Shown here: positions 9,849 through 18,946 of the stretch, in pieces
Numbering within the stretch: position 1 is the first letter of the stretch
Layout: the number at the start of each line of letters is the position of its first letter
Assembly: GCF_001458175.1 (NCBI RefSeq)
Contig: NZ_CYPW01000019.1
Coordinates: 1 to 47,622 of the forward strand
Direction: 5' to 3'
Length of the DNA stretch: 47,622 bases
DNA from: Shimia marina
Lineage (GTDB): Bacteria; Pseudomonadota; Alphaproteobacteria; Rhodobacterales; Rhodobacteraceae
Made by a program: the position numbers and the translations under genes
Notes under the pieces: model-generated
Database searches by the model: none
Seen by the model: only the letters and a program-made list of their open reading frames with translations
What the model was told of the DNA's origin: nothing

Positions 9849-11030
9849 ATGACGGATTTGGCCCTGTTTCGGCAGGAGACACGCCAATGGCTTGACGCGC
9901 ATTGCCCGGAGGAAATGCGCCTGCCGATGTCAGAGGAAGATATTTGTTGGGGCGGGCGGCATTTTACCTTCCGCTCTGCGGCTCAGAAGGCTTGGCTGGA
10001 GGTCATGGCGGCGCGCGGCTGGACCGTGCCGGGCTGGCCCAAGGCTTATGGCGGCGGCGGTCTCTCCGGCGATGAGCAAAAAATCCTGAATGAGGAGATG
10101 GCCCGCATCAACGCGCGCCCGCCGCTGCAGAGTTTTGGCATATGGATGCTGGGGCCTGCTTTGCTGGAGTTTGGCACAGAGGCGCAGAAACGCCATTATC
10201 TGCCGCAGATCGCGCGCGGTGAGATCCGCTGGTGTCAGGGCTATTCCGAACCGGGCGCGGGGTCTGATCTGGCCGGTTTGCAGACCAAGGGCGTTGATCA
10301 AGGGGATCATTTCGCGGTCACAGGTCAGAAAATCTGGACATCTTATGCCGACAAGGCAGATTGGATTTTCTGCCTGGTGCGCACAGAGCCGGACGCCTCA
10401 AAACACACGGGCATTTCCTTTCTCCTGTTTGATATGGAAAGCGCCGGGGTTTCCACGCGGCCGATCAAACTTATTTCCGGGGCATCACCCTTCTGCGAAA
10501 CCTTTTTTGACGATGTGAAAGTGCCCAAGGATCAGATCGTCGGGGAGCGGGGGCAGGGCTGGACCATCGCGAAATACCTGCTCACCCATGAGCGTGAAAT
10601 GATTGGGGCCTCTGACAATGCGCTCTTTGCCAAGACGGATTTGGTGGCGGATGCCATTCAATCCGTAGGGGTGAACGAAGATGGGCATCTGGATGATCCG
10701 ATGCTGCGTGCCGAGCTGGGCCAGTTTTTGATCGATGAAATCTGTTTTGACGCCCATATGCAGATGTCTGGTGCCTATATGCGGGCGGGGCATGAATTGG
10801 GCGCGCGCTCCGCAGAGCTGAAATATCTTGGCACTGAGCTCAACAAACGCCGACAGAGTCTCAGGGTGTCTGCCGGTGGGGCGGATGATCTGGTCTGGGA
10901 AGGCACAGCCAACAGCGCGGGGCAGGCGGCCAAAGACTGGCTGCGTGCCAAAGGAAACAGCATCGAAGGCGGCACCTCTGAGGTGATGTTGTCGATCCTG
11001 TCCAAAGCCGTTTTGAAATTGCCGGGGTGA
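9849..11030 (+). CDS. Acyl-CoA dehydrogenase, large-type chain
   Basis: FAD-dependent alpha,beta-dehydrogenation of an acyl-CoA. The 393 residues contain the family signatures WCQGYSEPGAGSDLAGLQTK, VTGQKIWTSYA, CLVRTEP and KHTGISFLL, the FFDDVKVP segment, and near the C-terminus EGGTSEVMLSIL. This chain and the next form a pair like FadE26/27-type or PimC/PimD-type dehydrogenases, in which two different chains make an alpha2-beta2 enzyme used for branched, ring-derived or dicarboxylic acyl-CoAs. The start has a strong Shine-Dalgarno (AAGGGAGGAACAGC then ATG). It lies 4 bases before the partner gene. Confidence 0.93.
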   Translation: MTDLALFRQETRQWLDAHCPEEMRLPMSEEDICWGGRHFTFRSAAQKAWLEVMAARGWTVPGWPKAYGGGGLSGDEQKILNEEMARINARPPLQSFGIWMLGPALLEFGTEAQKRHYLPQIARGEIRWCQGYSEPGAGSDLAGLQTKGVDQGDHFAVTGQKIWTSYADKADWIFCLVRTEPDASKHTGISFLLFDMESAGVSTRPIKLISGASPFCETFFDDVKVPKDQIVGERGQGWTIAKYLLTHEREMIGASDNALFAKTDLVADAIQSVGVNEDGHLDDPMLRAELGQFLIDEICFDAHMQMSGAYMRAGHELGARSAELKYLGTELNKRRQSLRVSAGGADDLVWEGTANSAGQAAKDWLRAKGNSIEGGTSEVMLSILSKAVLKLPG

Positions 11031-11034
11031 GCTT

Positions 11035-12144
11035 ATGGAAGTGTTGAGCGAAGATCATAAACTGATCGCCGAAGCCGCGCAGGGGTTTTTGAAGGCAGGG
11101 CATGGCGTTGAGGCTTTTCGGGCCCTGCGGGATGCAGGCGATGACAAAAACGCTGCGCTGCGCAGTGAGATCGCAGGAATGGGCTGGATGGGTATTTTGC
11201 TTCCGGAGGCGGTTGGCGGCGTGGACTTTGGCTATCGTGCTGCCGGGCTGATTGCGGAAGCAATGGGACGCAACCTCACCATCAGCCCGTTTCTGTCATC
11301 GGCGATTCTGGCCGCCACCGTGCTGCGCGCTGTTGGCGGTACTGCGCTGCAACATTGGGGGCCGCGTCTTGCCGAAGGGCAGGTCACCATGGCGCTTGCG
11401 CTGGAGGAAAGCACAAAGCACCGGCCAGACCGGATCGCAACAACCCTGGCGGAAACGGCAAGTGGCCTGCGTTTGACCGGGCGTAAGGGTTTTGTTGTGG
11501 ATGGCGGCGCGGCGGATCGCCTGATCGTCGTGGCCAAACAGGGGGGCGCATGCGTTTTGGTGCTGGTTGATCCAGCGGCGGATGGGGTTGTGGTCACCGA
11601 ACAGTTCATGCTGGATCACCGCAATGCTGCCACGGTGGCTTTTGAGGATGTGGCGCTTGCGCAGGCGGATGTGCTGGCAATGGGGGCGGAGGCCGAAGCT
11701 GCGCTGGCTCAGGCGCTGGCGGCAGGCCGCGCGGTTGCCGCCGCAGAGCAGCTTGGCGTGGCCAAAGCGGCGGCCGACCAGAGCTTTGACTATCTGCGCA
11801 CGCGCAAACAGTTTGGCGTCCTGATCGGACAATTCCAGGCGTTGCAGCATCGTGCCGCCGATCTCTATTGTGAACTGGCACAGGCGGACTCGTTGGTGGC
11901 GGCGGCGCTCAATGCGTTGGATGCGGGCAGTGACGACAGCGAGCTGCTCACCCGCGCCGCCAAGGCCAAACTGGCCCGCGTGGGGCGGCAGGCCACGGAA
12001 GAGGGCGTGCAGATGCATGGCGGCATTGGCATGACCGACGCCATGGATCTTGGTTTGTTCATGAAACGGGATCGCGCGCTCAGCGAGTTTCTTGGGGATG
12101 CAGGGCATCACACGGATTGGATTTTGCGGCACCGCGGCATCTAG
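11035..12144 (+). CDS. Acyl-CoA dehydrogenase, small-type partner chain
   Basis: The 369-residue chain has an acyl-CoA dehydrogenase C-terminal domain: YLRTRKQFGVLIGQFQALQH and QMHGGIGMTDAMDLGLFMKR are clear. The N-terminal and middle domains are more divergent. Only 4 bases separate it from the preceding dehydrogenase, so the two are co-translated. Tandem unlike dehydrogenases of this type usually form one heterotetramer with the catalytic Glu in only one chain; I cannot assign which from sequence alone. It is followed by a 166-base gap that carries a second TetR-type operator before the transporter genes. Confidence 0.92.
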   Translation: MEVLSEDHKLIAEAAQGFLKAGHGVEAFRALRDAGDDKNAALRSEIAGMGWMGILLPEAVGGVDFGYRAAGLIAEAMGRNLTISPFLSSAILAATVLRAVGGTALQHWGPRLAEGQVTMALALEESTKHRPDRIATTLAETASGLRLTGRKGFVVDGGAADRLIVVAKQGGACVLVLVDPAADGVVVTEQFMLDHRNAATVAFEDVALAQADVLAMGAEAEAALAQALAAGRAVAAAEQLGVAKAAADQSFDYLRTRKQFGVLIGQFQALQHRAADLYCELAQADSLVAAALNALDAGSDDSELLTRAAKAKLARVGRQATEEGVQMHGGIGMTDAMDLGLFMKRDRALSEFLGDAGHHTDWILRHRGI

Positions 12145-12174
12145 CGCGGGCTGTGAAGCAAAGAAAGACAGAAG

Positions 12175-12190
12175 CATACGGAGGCGTATG
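12175..12190. promoter_or_regulatory. Second TetR-type operator, before the transporter operon
   Basis: CATACG (12175-12180), GAGG, CGTATG (12185-12190) is a perfect 6-4-6 inverted repeat sharing the CATAC-N6-GTATG frame of the operator at 9774-9789. It lies 31 bases after the dehydrogenase stop and 120 bases before the permease start. It implies a separate, co-regulated promoter for the ABC transporter and ligase genes. Confidence 0.7.
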
Positions 12191-12310
12191 GAAATCTTAG
12201 GGTGACGTAACGGAGGCTTGCCTATTGGGAGGTATGGCAGGCTTGACGCAAAGGCAATCGCTCCGGAGACTGATCCCATAAAGCCGGGAAACCCGGCACG
12301 GGAGGATAGA

Positions 12311-13186
12311 TTGGAAGTTGTGCAATTGCTCGTCAGCGGGCTTGCGAACGGCTGTGTTTACGGTCTGATCGCACTTGGCTTCGTGCTCATTTACAAGGCG
12401 ACCGAACAGGTGAATTTCGCCCAAGGCGATTTCATGATGCTCGGCGCCTTTGTTTGTTTGGGGCTCACCAACGCGCATTATATGGGCTTGCCTTTCTGGC
12501 TCGCCGCGCCGCTGGCTGTCGTCATCATGGCGGTGCTGGGCTATCTGCTGGATTTCTTTGTGCTGCGGCATCTCTTTGGGCAAAGCCAGACGGCGGTGGT
12601 GATCCTGACCATCGCGCTGGGCTTTGTGATCCGTTTTGTGGCCGGGGTGATTTGGGGCCATGAGCCACAGACCCTTGAGAGCCCGCTCGCGGTGGGCGAT
12701 TTCAATCTGGGCGGCGTGGTGCTGGGGATGGCGGATCTGGCCGTGATCGTGGTGACGGTGTTGCTGACGCTCTGCCTATATCAGTTCTTTCAACGCACCC
12801 GTCTGGGGCTGGCGATGCAGGCCGCCAGTCAGAACCAGATGGCGGCGTATTTCATGGGCATTCCGGTGAAGCGGGTGCAGGGGATGATCTGGGGATTGTC
12901 CGGCGCGGTGGCCGCCGTGGCCGGCATCCTGTTTGCCTCCAAAGGTGCGATCGAAATCAGCTCAGGATTGCTGGGCATCAAGGCCTTTGCCGCAGCGGTG
13001 ATTGGCGGCTTTGGCAGCTTGCCCGGTGCGCTGATGGGCGGGCTGATTGTTGGGGTGATCGAACCCTTCGCCTCCTACTATTTCCCGGCGGGCTACAGCC
13101 AGATCGCTCCTTATGCTCTGCTGCTTCTGGTGTTGGTGTTCCGCCCCCATGGCCTGTTCTCACAGGTCCGGATCAAGAAGGTCTGA
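12311..13186 (+). CDS. livH: HAAT-family ABC transporter permease, LivH-type (cluster 1)
   Basis: Inner-membrane permease of a branched-chain-amino-acid-type importer, 291 residues, about eight hydrophobic segments. The opening LVSGLANGCVYGLIALGFVL and NFAQGDFMMLGAF, and the later IGGFGSLPGALMGGLIVGVIE loop (contact with the ATPase), are typical of LivH. The start is a TTG at 12311: GGAGG (12301-12305) sits 5 bases before it, and the next residues (EVVQLLVSGLANG) match the family start, whereas the ATG at 12218 adds a non-family leader. Order here is LivH, LivM, LivG, LivF, acyl-CoA synthetase, binding protein. Confidence 0.92.
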   Translation: MEVVQLLVSGLANGCVYGLIALGFVLIYKATEQVNFAQGDFMMLGAFVCLGLTNAHYMGLPFWLAAPLAVVIMAVLGYLLDFFVLRHLFGQSQTAVVILTIALGFVIRFVAGVIWGHEPQTLESPLAVGDFNLGGVVLGMADLAVIVVTVLLTLCLYQFFQRTRLGLAMQAASQNQMAAYFMGIPVKRVQGMIWGLSGAVAAVAGILFASKGAIEISSGLLGIKAFAAAVIGGFGSLPGALMGGLIVGVIEPFASYYFPAGYSQIAPYALLLLVLVFRPHGLFSQVRIKKV

Positions 13187-13190
13187 GCCG

Positions 13191-14276
13191 ATGCGGATAC
13201 ATTTCAAAACCTCATATGATCATGACATCCGCCTCTTTCCCGATCTCTGGAGCTTTGGCGTCTATGCTGCCCTGCTGGTGATTGCCGTGATCTTACCTTG
13301 GCTGATGGATGACTTCTTTCTAGGCGAAGTCACAAATGTGCTGATCTGGGCCATTGCGGGGCTTGGATTGATGCTTCTGACCGGACAGACCGGGCAGGCG
13401 AGCCTTGGGCATGCCGCCTTTCTGGCGCTGGGATGCTATTCCTGCATCATCTTCATGGAGCAGGGATGGCCTTTCCTGATTGCCTTCCCTGTGGCGGGCA
13501 TTCTGACCGGTGTGGTGGGCACGATCATCGCCATTCCTGCGATCCGCCTGCATGGTATTTATCTGGCCATTGCCACGATTGCGCTCTCCATTCTGGCCGA
13601 TGACATCATCGTGTTGCTGGATCCGATCACCGATGGGGTCTCAGGCAAATTTGCCCCGATGATCACCATCTTTGGTATCGAGATAGAGCGCTGGACCACG
13701 CCGGATCGCTTCTATTGGCTGGTGCTGGCGATCACCGTGCTCTGCACGCTGGCCTACCGCAATCTGCTGCGCTCCCCATTGGGCCGCGCCTTTGCCGCCG
13801 TGCGTGACAGCGAGGTCTCCGCCAGCGCCATGGGCGTGCATATCGCGCGCACCAAGGCGGCGGCGTTCGGGCTGTCCTGTGCCATCACCGGGCTCGCCGG
13901 AGCTTTGATGGGGTTTTATGCGGGGGCCTTCAACAATGAGACCTTCTCCATCGTGATTTCCATCACCCTGCTGATGATGATCGTGATTGGCGGTCTGGGC
14001 TCCATCCACGGCGCATTCTTTGGTGCGGTGGTGGTGGCCTTCCTGCCGCAGTTTCTCTCCATGGCCAAAGATCTGGTCGGGGGCAGCTCGGTCGCCATTC
14101 CGGGGCTGGAAACCGGTGTCTTTGGCATGATCCTGATCCTGTTCATCCTGTTTGAACCGATGGGCATCTATGGCCGTTGGATGAAAATCCGCATCTGGTT
14201 TGAGCTCTTTCCGTTTGCGCGCAAAGACATGTTCAAACGCCAGAAGAGCTATCTGAAAACGGAGCGTTTGAGATGA
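13191..14276 (+). CDS. livM: HAAT-family ABC transporter permease, LivM-type (cluster 1)
   Basis: Second membrane subunit, 361 residues with about nine hydrophobic segments. GLGLMLLTGQTGQASLGHAAF and the C-terminal IGGLGSIHGAFFGAVVVAFLP are LivM hallmarks. ATG at 13191 starts 4 bases after the livH stop; an upstream ATG at 13113 would overlap livH heavily and is not used. The C-terminus ends in a basic tail (RKDMFKRQKSYLKTERLR). It overlaps livG by 4 bases (ATGA), so the subunits are translationally coupled. Confidence 0.93.
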   Translation: MRIHFKTSYDHDIRLFPDLWSFGVYAALLVIAVILPWLMDDFFLGEVTNVLIWAIAGLGLMLLTGQTGQASLGHAAFLALGCYSCIIFMEQGWPFLIAFPVAGILTGVVGTIIAIPAIRLHGIYLAIATIALSILADDIIVLLDPITDGVSGKFAPMITIFGIEIERWTTPDRFYWLVLAITVLCTLAYRNLLRSPLGRAFAAVRDSEVSASAMGVHIARTKAAAFGLSCAITGLAGALMGFYAGAFNNETFSIVISITLLMMIVIGGLGSIHGAFFGAVVVAFLPQFLSMAKDLVGGSSVAIPGLETGVFGMILILFILFEPMGIYGRWMKIRIWFELFPFARKDMFKRQKSYLKTERLR

Positions 14277-15043
14277 GCCAATTGCTGGAAATTGAGAACG
14301 CCACGCTCAAATTTGGCGGTGTGGTTGCGGTCAATGATCTGAGTTTTTCGGTCAAAGAAGGCGAAGTTTATGCCATCGTTGGCCCCAATGGGGCGGGCAA
14401 ATCCACCGTCTTTAATCTGATCTCGCGCTTCTATGATCCCTATGCGGGTGCCTTGCGGTTTGACGGCCAAAACCTGCTGGCGCGCAGTGCCGATGCGGTG
14501 GCCGATCTTGGCATCGCCCGCACCTTTCAGAACATCGAGCTGTTTGACCACGCCACGGTTTTGCAAAATCTGCTGGTGGGGCGGCATCGCCATCGCAGAA
14601 CCAATATGGTGCAAGAGATGCTGTTCACACCCAAGGTGCGTCGCGAAGAAGAGCGCCACCGCGCCGCCGTCGAGGATGTCATCGACTTTCTCGATCTGCA
14701 GCCCTACCGCGACAAAATGATTGCGGGCCTGCCTTACGGGGTGCGTAAGGTGGTGGAGCTGGGCCGCGCGCTGGCCTCCGGGCCGCGCCTTCTGTTGCTG
14801 GATGAGCCGGCCTCTGGTCTCTCGGTGGAAGAGACGCAGGACATGCGCTGGTGGATTGATGACATCCGCAAACAGATGGGCATCACCGTTCTGATGGTGG
14901 AGCACGATATGGGGCTGGTCTCTGGCGTATCGGATCGCGTTCTCGCGCTGGCGGATGGGGCCAAACTGGCCGAAGGCACGCCCGCGCAGGTGCAATCTGA
15001 TCCGGCGGTGATTGAGGCCTATCTGGGCACGGGGGTGGTGTGA
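14273..15043 (+). CDS. livG: HAAT-family ABC transporter ATPase, LivG-type (cluster 1)
   Basis: Cytoplasmic ATPase that powers the importer, 256 residues. Walker A is GPNGAGKS, the Q-loop region is ARTFQNIELF, the signature is the LivG variant LPYGVRKVVELGRAL, Walker B is LLLLDEPASGLS and the H-loop is VEHDM. The long insert between Q-loop and signature (HRHRRTNMVQEMLFTPKV) is usual in LivG. It overlaps livM by 4 bases and livF by 1 base. Confidence 0.95.
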   Translation: MSQLLEIENATLKFGGVVAVNDLSFSVKEGEVYAIVGPNGAGKSTVFNLISRFYDPYAGALRFDGQNLLARSADAVADLGIARTFQNIELFDHATVLQNLLVGRHRHRRTNMVQEMLFTPKVRREEERHRAAVEDVIDFLDLQPYRDKMIAGLPYGVRKVVELGRALASGPRLLLLDEPASGLSVEETQDMRWWIDDIRKQMGITVLMVEHDMGLVSGVSDRVLALADGAKLAEGTPAQVQSDPAVIEAYLGTGVV

Positions 15044-15816
15044 TGGGCGAAACGGTGCTGGATATCCAGAATATCGAAAGCTTCTATGGCCCGATCATGG
15101 CCATTCGCGGCGTCTCTCTGAAGGTTGAGCAGGGGCAGGTGGTGACCGTGCTGGGCGCCAATGGCGCAGGCAAGTCGACGCTGCTGAAAACCATCTCAGG
15201 CATCATGGACCCAGAGAAAGGGCAGATCCTGTTTGAAGGCCGCGAGATACAGGGCATGGAACCTCATAAGGTGGTGGGCCGTGGCATTGTACATGTGCCG
15301 GAAGGGCGTGAGGTTTTCCCCCTTCTGACCGTGGAGGAAAACCTGACGCTGGGGGCCTATACCCGATCAGACAAGGCGGAGATCGAAAAAGACCGTCAGA
15401 TGGTCTTTGACTATTTCCCCATTCTCGCAGAGCGCCGCCATCAGGAGGCTGGCACGCTGTCCGGTGGTCAGCAACAGATGCTCGCCATTGGTCGTGGCCT
15501 GATGCTGCGCCCCAAGATCATGCTGTTGGATGAACCCTCTCTGGGGCTCTCGCCGCTGCTGGTGCAGGAGATTTTTGCCATCCTCAAACGGCTGAACAAA
15601 GAGGAAGGCGTAACCATGATGCTGGTGGAGCAAAACGCCAGAGTGGCGCTTGAGCTGGCAGATATGGGTTATGTCATGGAGGTGGGCCGCATTGTGATGG
15701 ATGACACTTCTGAGCGCCTGATGGAAAGCGAAGACATCAAGGCCTTCTATCTGGGCCATCAGGAAGACGGCGCGCGCGGTGAGCGGCGCTGGAAACGCAA
15801 AAAGACATGGCGCTGA
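15043..15816 (+). CDS. livF: HAAT-family ABC transporter ATPase, LivF-type (cluster 1)
   Basis: Second ATPase of the importer, 257 residues. Walker A is GANGAGKST, the signature is LSGGQQQMLAIGRGLM, Walker B is MLLDEPSLGLS, and the H-loop has the LivF form VEQNAR. After the usual end of LivF (AFYLG) there is a 16-plus-residue tail rich in Arg, Lys and Trp (RRWKRKKTWR), also present in the cluster 2 LivF. ATG at 15043 overlaps the livG stop (TGATG); a GTG one codon earlier is possible. Confidence 0.95.
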   Translation: MGETVLDIQNIESFYGPIMAIRGVSLKVEQGQVVTVLGANGAGKSTLLKTISGIMDPEKGQILFEGREIQGMEPHKVVGRGIVHVPEGREVFPLLTVEENLTLGAYTRSDKAEIEKDRQMVFDYFPILAERRHQEAGTLSGGQQQMLAIGRGLMLRPKIMLLDEPSLGLSPLLVQEIFAILKRLNKEEGVTMMLVEQNARVALELADMGYVMEVGRIVMDDTSERLMESEDIKAFYLGHQEDGARGERRWKRKKTWR

Positions 15817-15829
15817 GGGGAGGTCACAT

Positions 15830-17722
15830 ATGAACAGTCACACAAGGCCCACGCCCGCCAAACAGATCGAAATCAACGGGGTTATTGTCTCCGCCGTGCC
15901 GGGGCAGAAACCCGCTTTGGTGGATGGCTGTGACACGATTGTCAGCCTGTTTCAGAAGCGGTGTGAACAATTGGCCGCCCGCACGGCCCATCGTGAAAAA
16001 GACCTCGGCATCTGGCAGAGTTATTCCTGGCAGGATTACTGGACCCATGCCAAATGGCTGGGCCTTGGCCTGCGGGCACTGGGGCTGGCGCGCGGCGAAG
16101 TGGTCTCCATCCTCTCAGAGGACCGCAAGGAATGGCTCTATGCGGACATGGGCATTCAATGTGTCGGTGGCATCGCCTCTGGCGTCTACACCACCGACAG
16201 CGCCAGCCAGCTGGAGTATCTTCTGCGCGACAGCGGCAGTCGTTTCCTCTTTGTTGAAAACGATGAGCAGCTCGACAAGTTTCTGGAGATCGAAGACCAG
16301 GCCAGCCGCGTGGAAAAGGTCATCATTCTGGATCAGGATGGTCTGCATGATCTGCGCCATGAAAAATGCGTGTTTCTCGATGATCTCTATGAAACCGGGC
16401 GCGCCTATGAGGCGGAAAACCATGGGGTGTTTGAGGCGGAGATTGCCAAGACCCGGCCAGAGGACACTGCGCTGTTGATCTATACTTCCGGCACCACAGG
16501 GATGCCCAAAGGCGCGATGCTGTCACAGGAGAATGTGATTTCCGCCTGTGTTTCGGGCGCGCATGCGCTGCCGACGCAGGATCATGATGAACAGCTCTGC
16601 TTTCTGCCGCTGTGCCATATTCTGGAGCGCAACGTCTCTGTCTATTTCCCGATTGCAGGCAAGGCGACGGTGAATTTTGCCGAAAGCCCGGAGACGGTGT
16701 TTGACAATCTGCGGGAGGTCTCGCCTGCGCATTTCACGGCGGTGCCACGGGTTTGGGAAAAGGTCTATTCACGGGTGCGGGTGCTGGCGCAGGAGGCCAC
16801 GCCAATCGGGCGTCTGTGTTTCAATCTTGCGATCAAGACCGGGCTGAAACGGGCCGATTATCTGCTGGCGCGCAAGCCTGTGCCTCTGGGGGTGCGGGCC
16901 CATTATGCGGTCTGGGATATGCTGGTGCTGCGCAATCTGCGCCGGATGCTGGGTATGGACAAAATGCGCCGTGGCGGCACCGGAGCTGCGCCGATTTCGC
17001 CGGAGTTGATCCGCTGGTACTGGGCGATTGGCGTGCAGCTTCTGGAAGGCTATGGCATGACAGAAAATGCCGGGCTGGCCTCCATCAACCTGCCCAATGA
17101 CAATAAGATTGGTTCTGTGGGGCGGCCCTGTCCGGGGGTGGGTACACGCATTGCGGATGATGGGGAGATCCAGACCCTCGGGCTTAACAACTTTCAGGGC
17201 TACTGGCGTAACAATGAGAAGACCGCAGAGACCTTCACCGAAGATGGTTGGCTGCGCACCGGGGATGTGGGCAAGCTGGATGATGACGGGTTCCTCACGA
17301 TCACGGGCCGTCTGAAAGACATCATCATCACCGCCGGTGGCAAAAATATCACCCCCGCCGAAATCGAAAGCCGTCTGAAATTCAGCCACTACATTTCCGA
17401 TGCGGTGGTGATTGGCGATGCGCGCAAATATCTCACCTGCCTGATCATGATTGATCAGGAGAACGTAGAAAAATATGCGCAGGATCGCAAAGTGCCCTTT
17501 TCCGATTTCGCGTCTCTCTGCGCGTCGCAGGAGGTGGTGGATCTCATCAAAGGCGAGGTTGAGGAGGTCAATCACGCCTTCGCACGGGTGGAACAGATCA
17601 AGGATTTCCGCCTGATCAATGTGCTTCTGACCGCCGAAGATGAGGAGCTTACGGCGACCATGAAGCTCAAGCGCAGCTTCGTGGAGAAGAAACACGCAGG
17701 TCTGATTGAGGAAATGTACTAA
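15830..17722 (+). CDS. Long-chain-type acyl-CoA synthetase (AMP-forming), cluster 1
   Basis: Activates a carboxylic acid to its CoA thioester through an acyl-adenylate. The 630 residues contain the P-loop motif IYTSGTTGMPKGA at 218-230, the A5 motif GYGMTEN, the A7 motif WLRTGDVG, the A8 hinge GRLKDIIITAGGKNI, and the A10 catalytic Lys in TATMKLKR. The length and the C-terminal region resemble FadD15/ACSBG-type long-chain enzymes. GGGGAGG 6 bases upstream sets the start at 15830, 13 bases after livF. Its position between the ATPase and binding-protein genes of one importer strongly suggests it activates the imported acid. Confidence 0.93.
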   Translation: MNSHTRPTPAKQIEINGVIVSAVPGQKPALVDGCDTIVSLFQKRCEQLAARTAHREKDLGIWQSYSWQDYWTHAKWLGLGLRALGLARGEVVSILSEDRKEWLYADMGIQCVGGIASGVYTTDSASQLEYLLRDSGSRFLFVENDEQLDKFLEIEDQASRVEKVIILDQDGLHDLRHEKCVFLDDLYETGRAYEAENHGVFEAEIAKTRPEDTALLIYTSGTTGMPKGAMLSQENVISACVSGAHALPTQDHDEQLCFLPLCHILERNVSVYFPIAGKATVNFAESPETVFDNLREVSPAHFTAVPRVWEKVYSRVRVLAQEATPIGRLCFNLAIKTGLKRADYLLARKPVPLGVRAHYAVWDMLVLRNLRRMLGMDKMRRGGTGAAPISPELIRWYWAIGVQLLEGYGMTENAGLASINLPNDNKIGSVGRPCPGVGTRIADDGEIQTLGLNNFQGYWRNNEKTAETFTEDGWLRTGDVGKLDDDGFLTITGRLKDIIITAGGKNITPAEIESRLKFSHYISDAVVIGDARKYLTCLIMIDQENVEKYAQDRKVPFSDFASLCASQEVVDLIKGEVEEVNHAFARVEQIKDFRLINVLLTAEDEELTATMKLKRSFVEKKHAGLIEEMY

Positions 17723-17734
17723 GCTCAAACGCAG

Positions 17735-17749
17735 GTGGTGGCACACCAC
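17735..17749 (+). repeat. Hairpin upstream of binding-protein gene 1
   Basis: GTGGTG (17735-17740) pairs with CACCAC (17744-17749) around a 3-base loop, between the synthetase stop and the binding-protein start. With the hairpin at 18947-18970 it brackets the binding-protein gene; a role in mRNA processing or stability is inferred. Confidence 0.5.
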
Positions 17750-17768
17750 GGTTAAACGGGAGGAAAAC

Positions 17769-18923
17769 ATGAAAAAACTGACGACGGCTCTGGCAGTTGG
17801 CGCGGCGGCGCTCGCGTCTCAGGTCTCTGCGGATACGCAGGGGGTGAGTGACAGCGAAGTGGTGATTGGCTCAGTCAATGATCTCAGCGGTATTTTTGCC
17901 GCCGTGGGTGTGCCTGCGGTGAATGGCGCCAATATGCGCTTTGACGAAGCCAATGCCGGTGGTGGCATCCATGGGCGTCAGATCCGGTTTGTTGTGGAGG
18001 ACAACGGTTATCAGATCCCGCGCGCGATGCAGGGCTACAACAAGTTGCTCAATCGCGACAAGGTGTTTGCCATGCTGCTCAGTCTTGGCACGCCGATGAA
18101 CACGGCGGGTTTCAAGCTGCTGGATCCCAAAGGCATTCCCAACATCGGCCCGCTTTCTGCCGCACGTCAGATGCTGCAGGAGCCGGTGGACAACAAGTTT
18201 ATTGCCTTCTCCAGTTACTATGATCAGGTGCAGGCCGGAGTGACCTATCTGGCAGAAGAGTTTGACGCCAAAGAAGTCTGCGCCATGTATATCCCCTCTG
18301 ATTTTGGCAAGGAGATTGCCGAGTCCACGGCCGACACCGCAAAGGCGCTGGGCCTGACCATGGCCGGTGAAACCACCCATAAGCCGGATGAGCTGGATTT
18401 TGTCGGCTCCCTCACCAAGCTTAAGGCAGCAGAATGCGACATCGTCACCATGGCGCTGGGCGTGCGGCAGGGCATCACGGTGGTGGGCACCGCCAAGAAG
18501 CTGGGCTGGACTGATGTGAAATTCCTCAACACCTCTGCGGGCTTTCTGGAACCTGTGGCCGCCGTGCCGGGCGGTGTGACCGATGGGCTTTATGCGGCGT
18601 CCGGCTGGCAGGATCTTTATGCCCGTGCCAGTGACCCTGTTCCAGCCAAGTTCATCGCCGATTATCAGGCCAAATTTGATCAACCGGCCTCTGGTTTTGC
18701 CATGTTGGGCTATTCTGCGGCGGATACAGTGGTGCGCGCGCTGGAGGCCGCTGGCCCGGAGCTCAGCCACGAAACCTTCCTCGCGGGGCTGGAAAGCCTG
18801 AACTACCTTGATGAGCTGACCGGCGGGCAGATCTCTTATGGGCCCGAAGATCACCGCGGTGCCGATGAGATTGTGATCTCTGTCGTTGAAGGCGGCGGCT
18901 GGAAAACGCTGGCGGTGAAGTAA
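17769..18923 (+). CDS. ABC transporter substrate-binding protein (cluster 1)
   Basis: Periplasmic ligand receptor of the Leu/Ile/Val-binding (Peripla_BP_6) type, 384 residues. A Sec signal peptide MKKLTTALAVGAAALASQVSA is likely cleaved before DTQG. The mature part starts VIGSVNDLSG and shows LNRDKVFAMLLSLGTPM and the SSYYDQVQAGVTYLAEEF region of the family. GGGAGG 6 bases upstream of the ATG at 17769 decides the start. It is the last gene of cluster 1 and is followed by a strong hairpin. The ligand is unknown; context (acyl-CoA synthetase, dehydrogenases) argues for a carboxylic acid rather than an amino acid. Confidence 0.93.
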   Translation: MKKLTTALAVGAAALASQVSADTQGVSDSEVVIGSVNDLSGIFAAVGVPAVNGANMRFDEANAGGGIHGRQIRFVVEDNGYQIPRAMQGYNKLLNRDKVFAMLLSLGTPMNTAGFKLLDPKGIPNIGPLSAARQMLQEPVDNKFIAFSSYYDQVQAGVTYLAEEFDAKEVCAMYIPSDFGKEIAESTADTAKALGLTMAGETTHKPDELDFVGSLTKLKAAECDIVTMALGVRQGITVVGTAKKLGWTDVKFLNTSAGFLEPVAAVPGGVTDGLYAASGWQDLYARASDPVPAKFIADYQAKFDQPASGFAMLGYSAADTVVRALEAAGPELSHETFLAGLESLNYLDELTGGQISYGPEDHRGADEIVISVVEGGGWKTLAVK

Positions 18924-18946
18924 GCTTATAGCAAGGCAAACACCTG

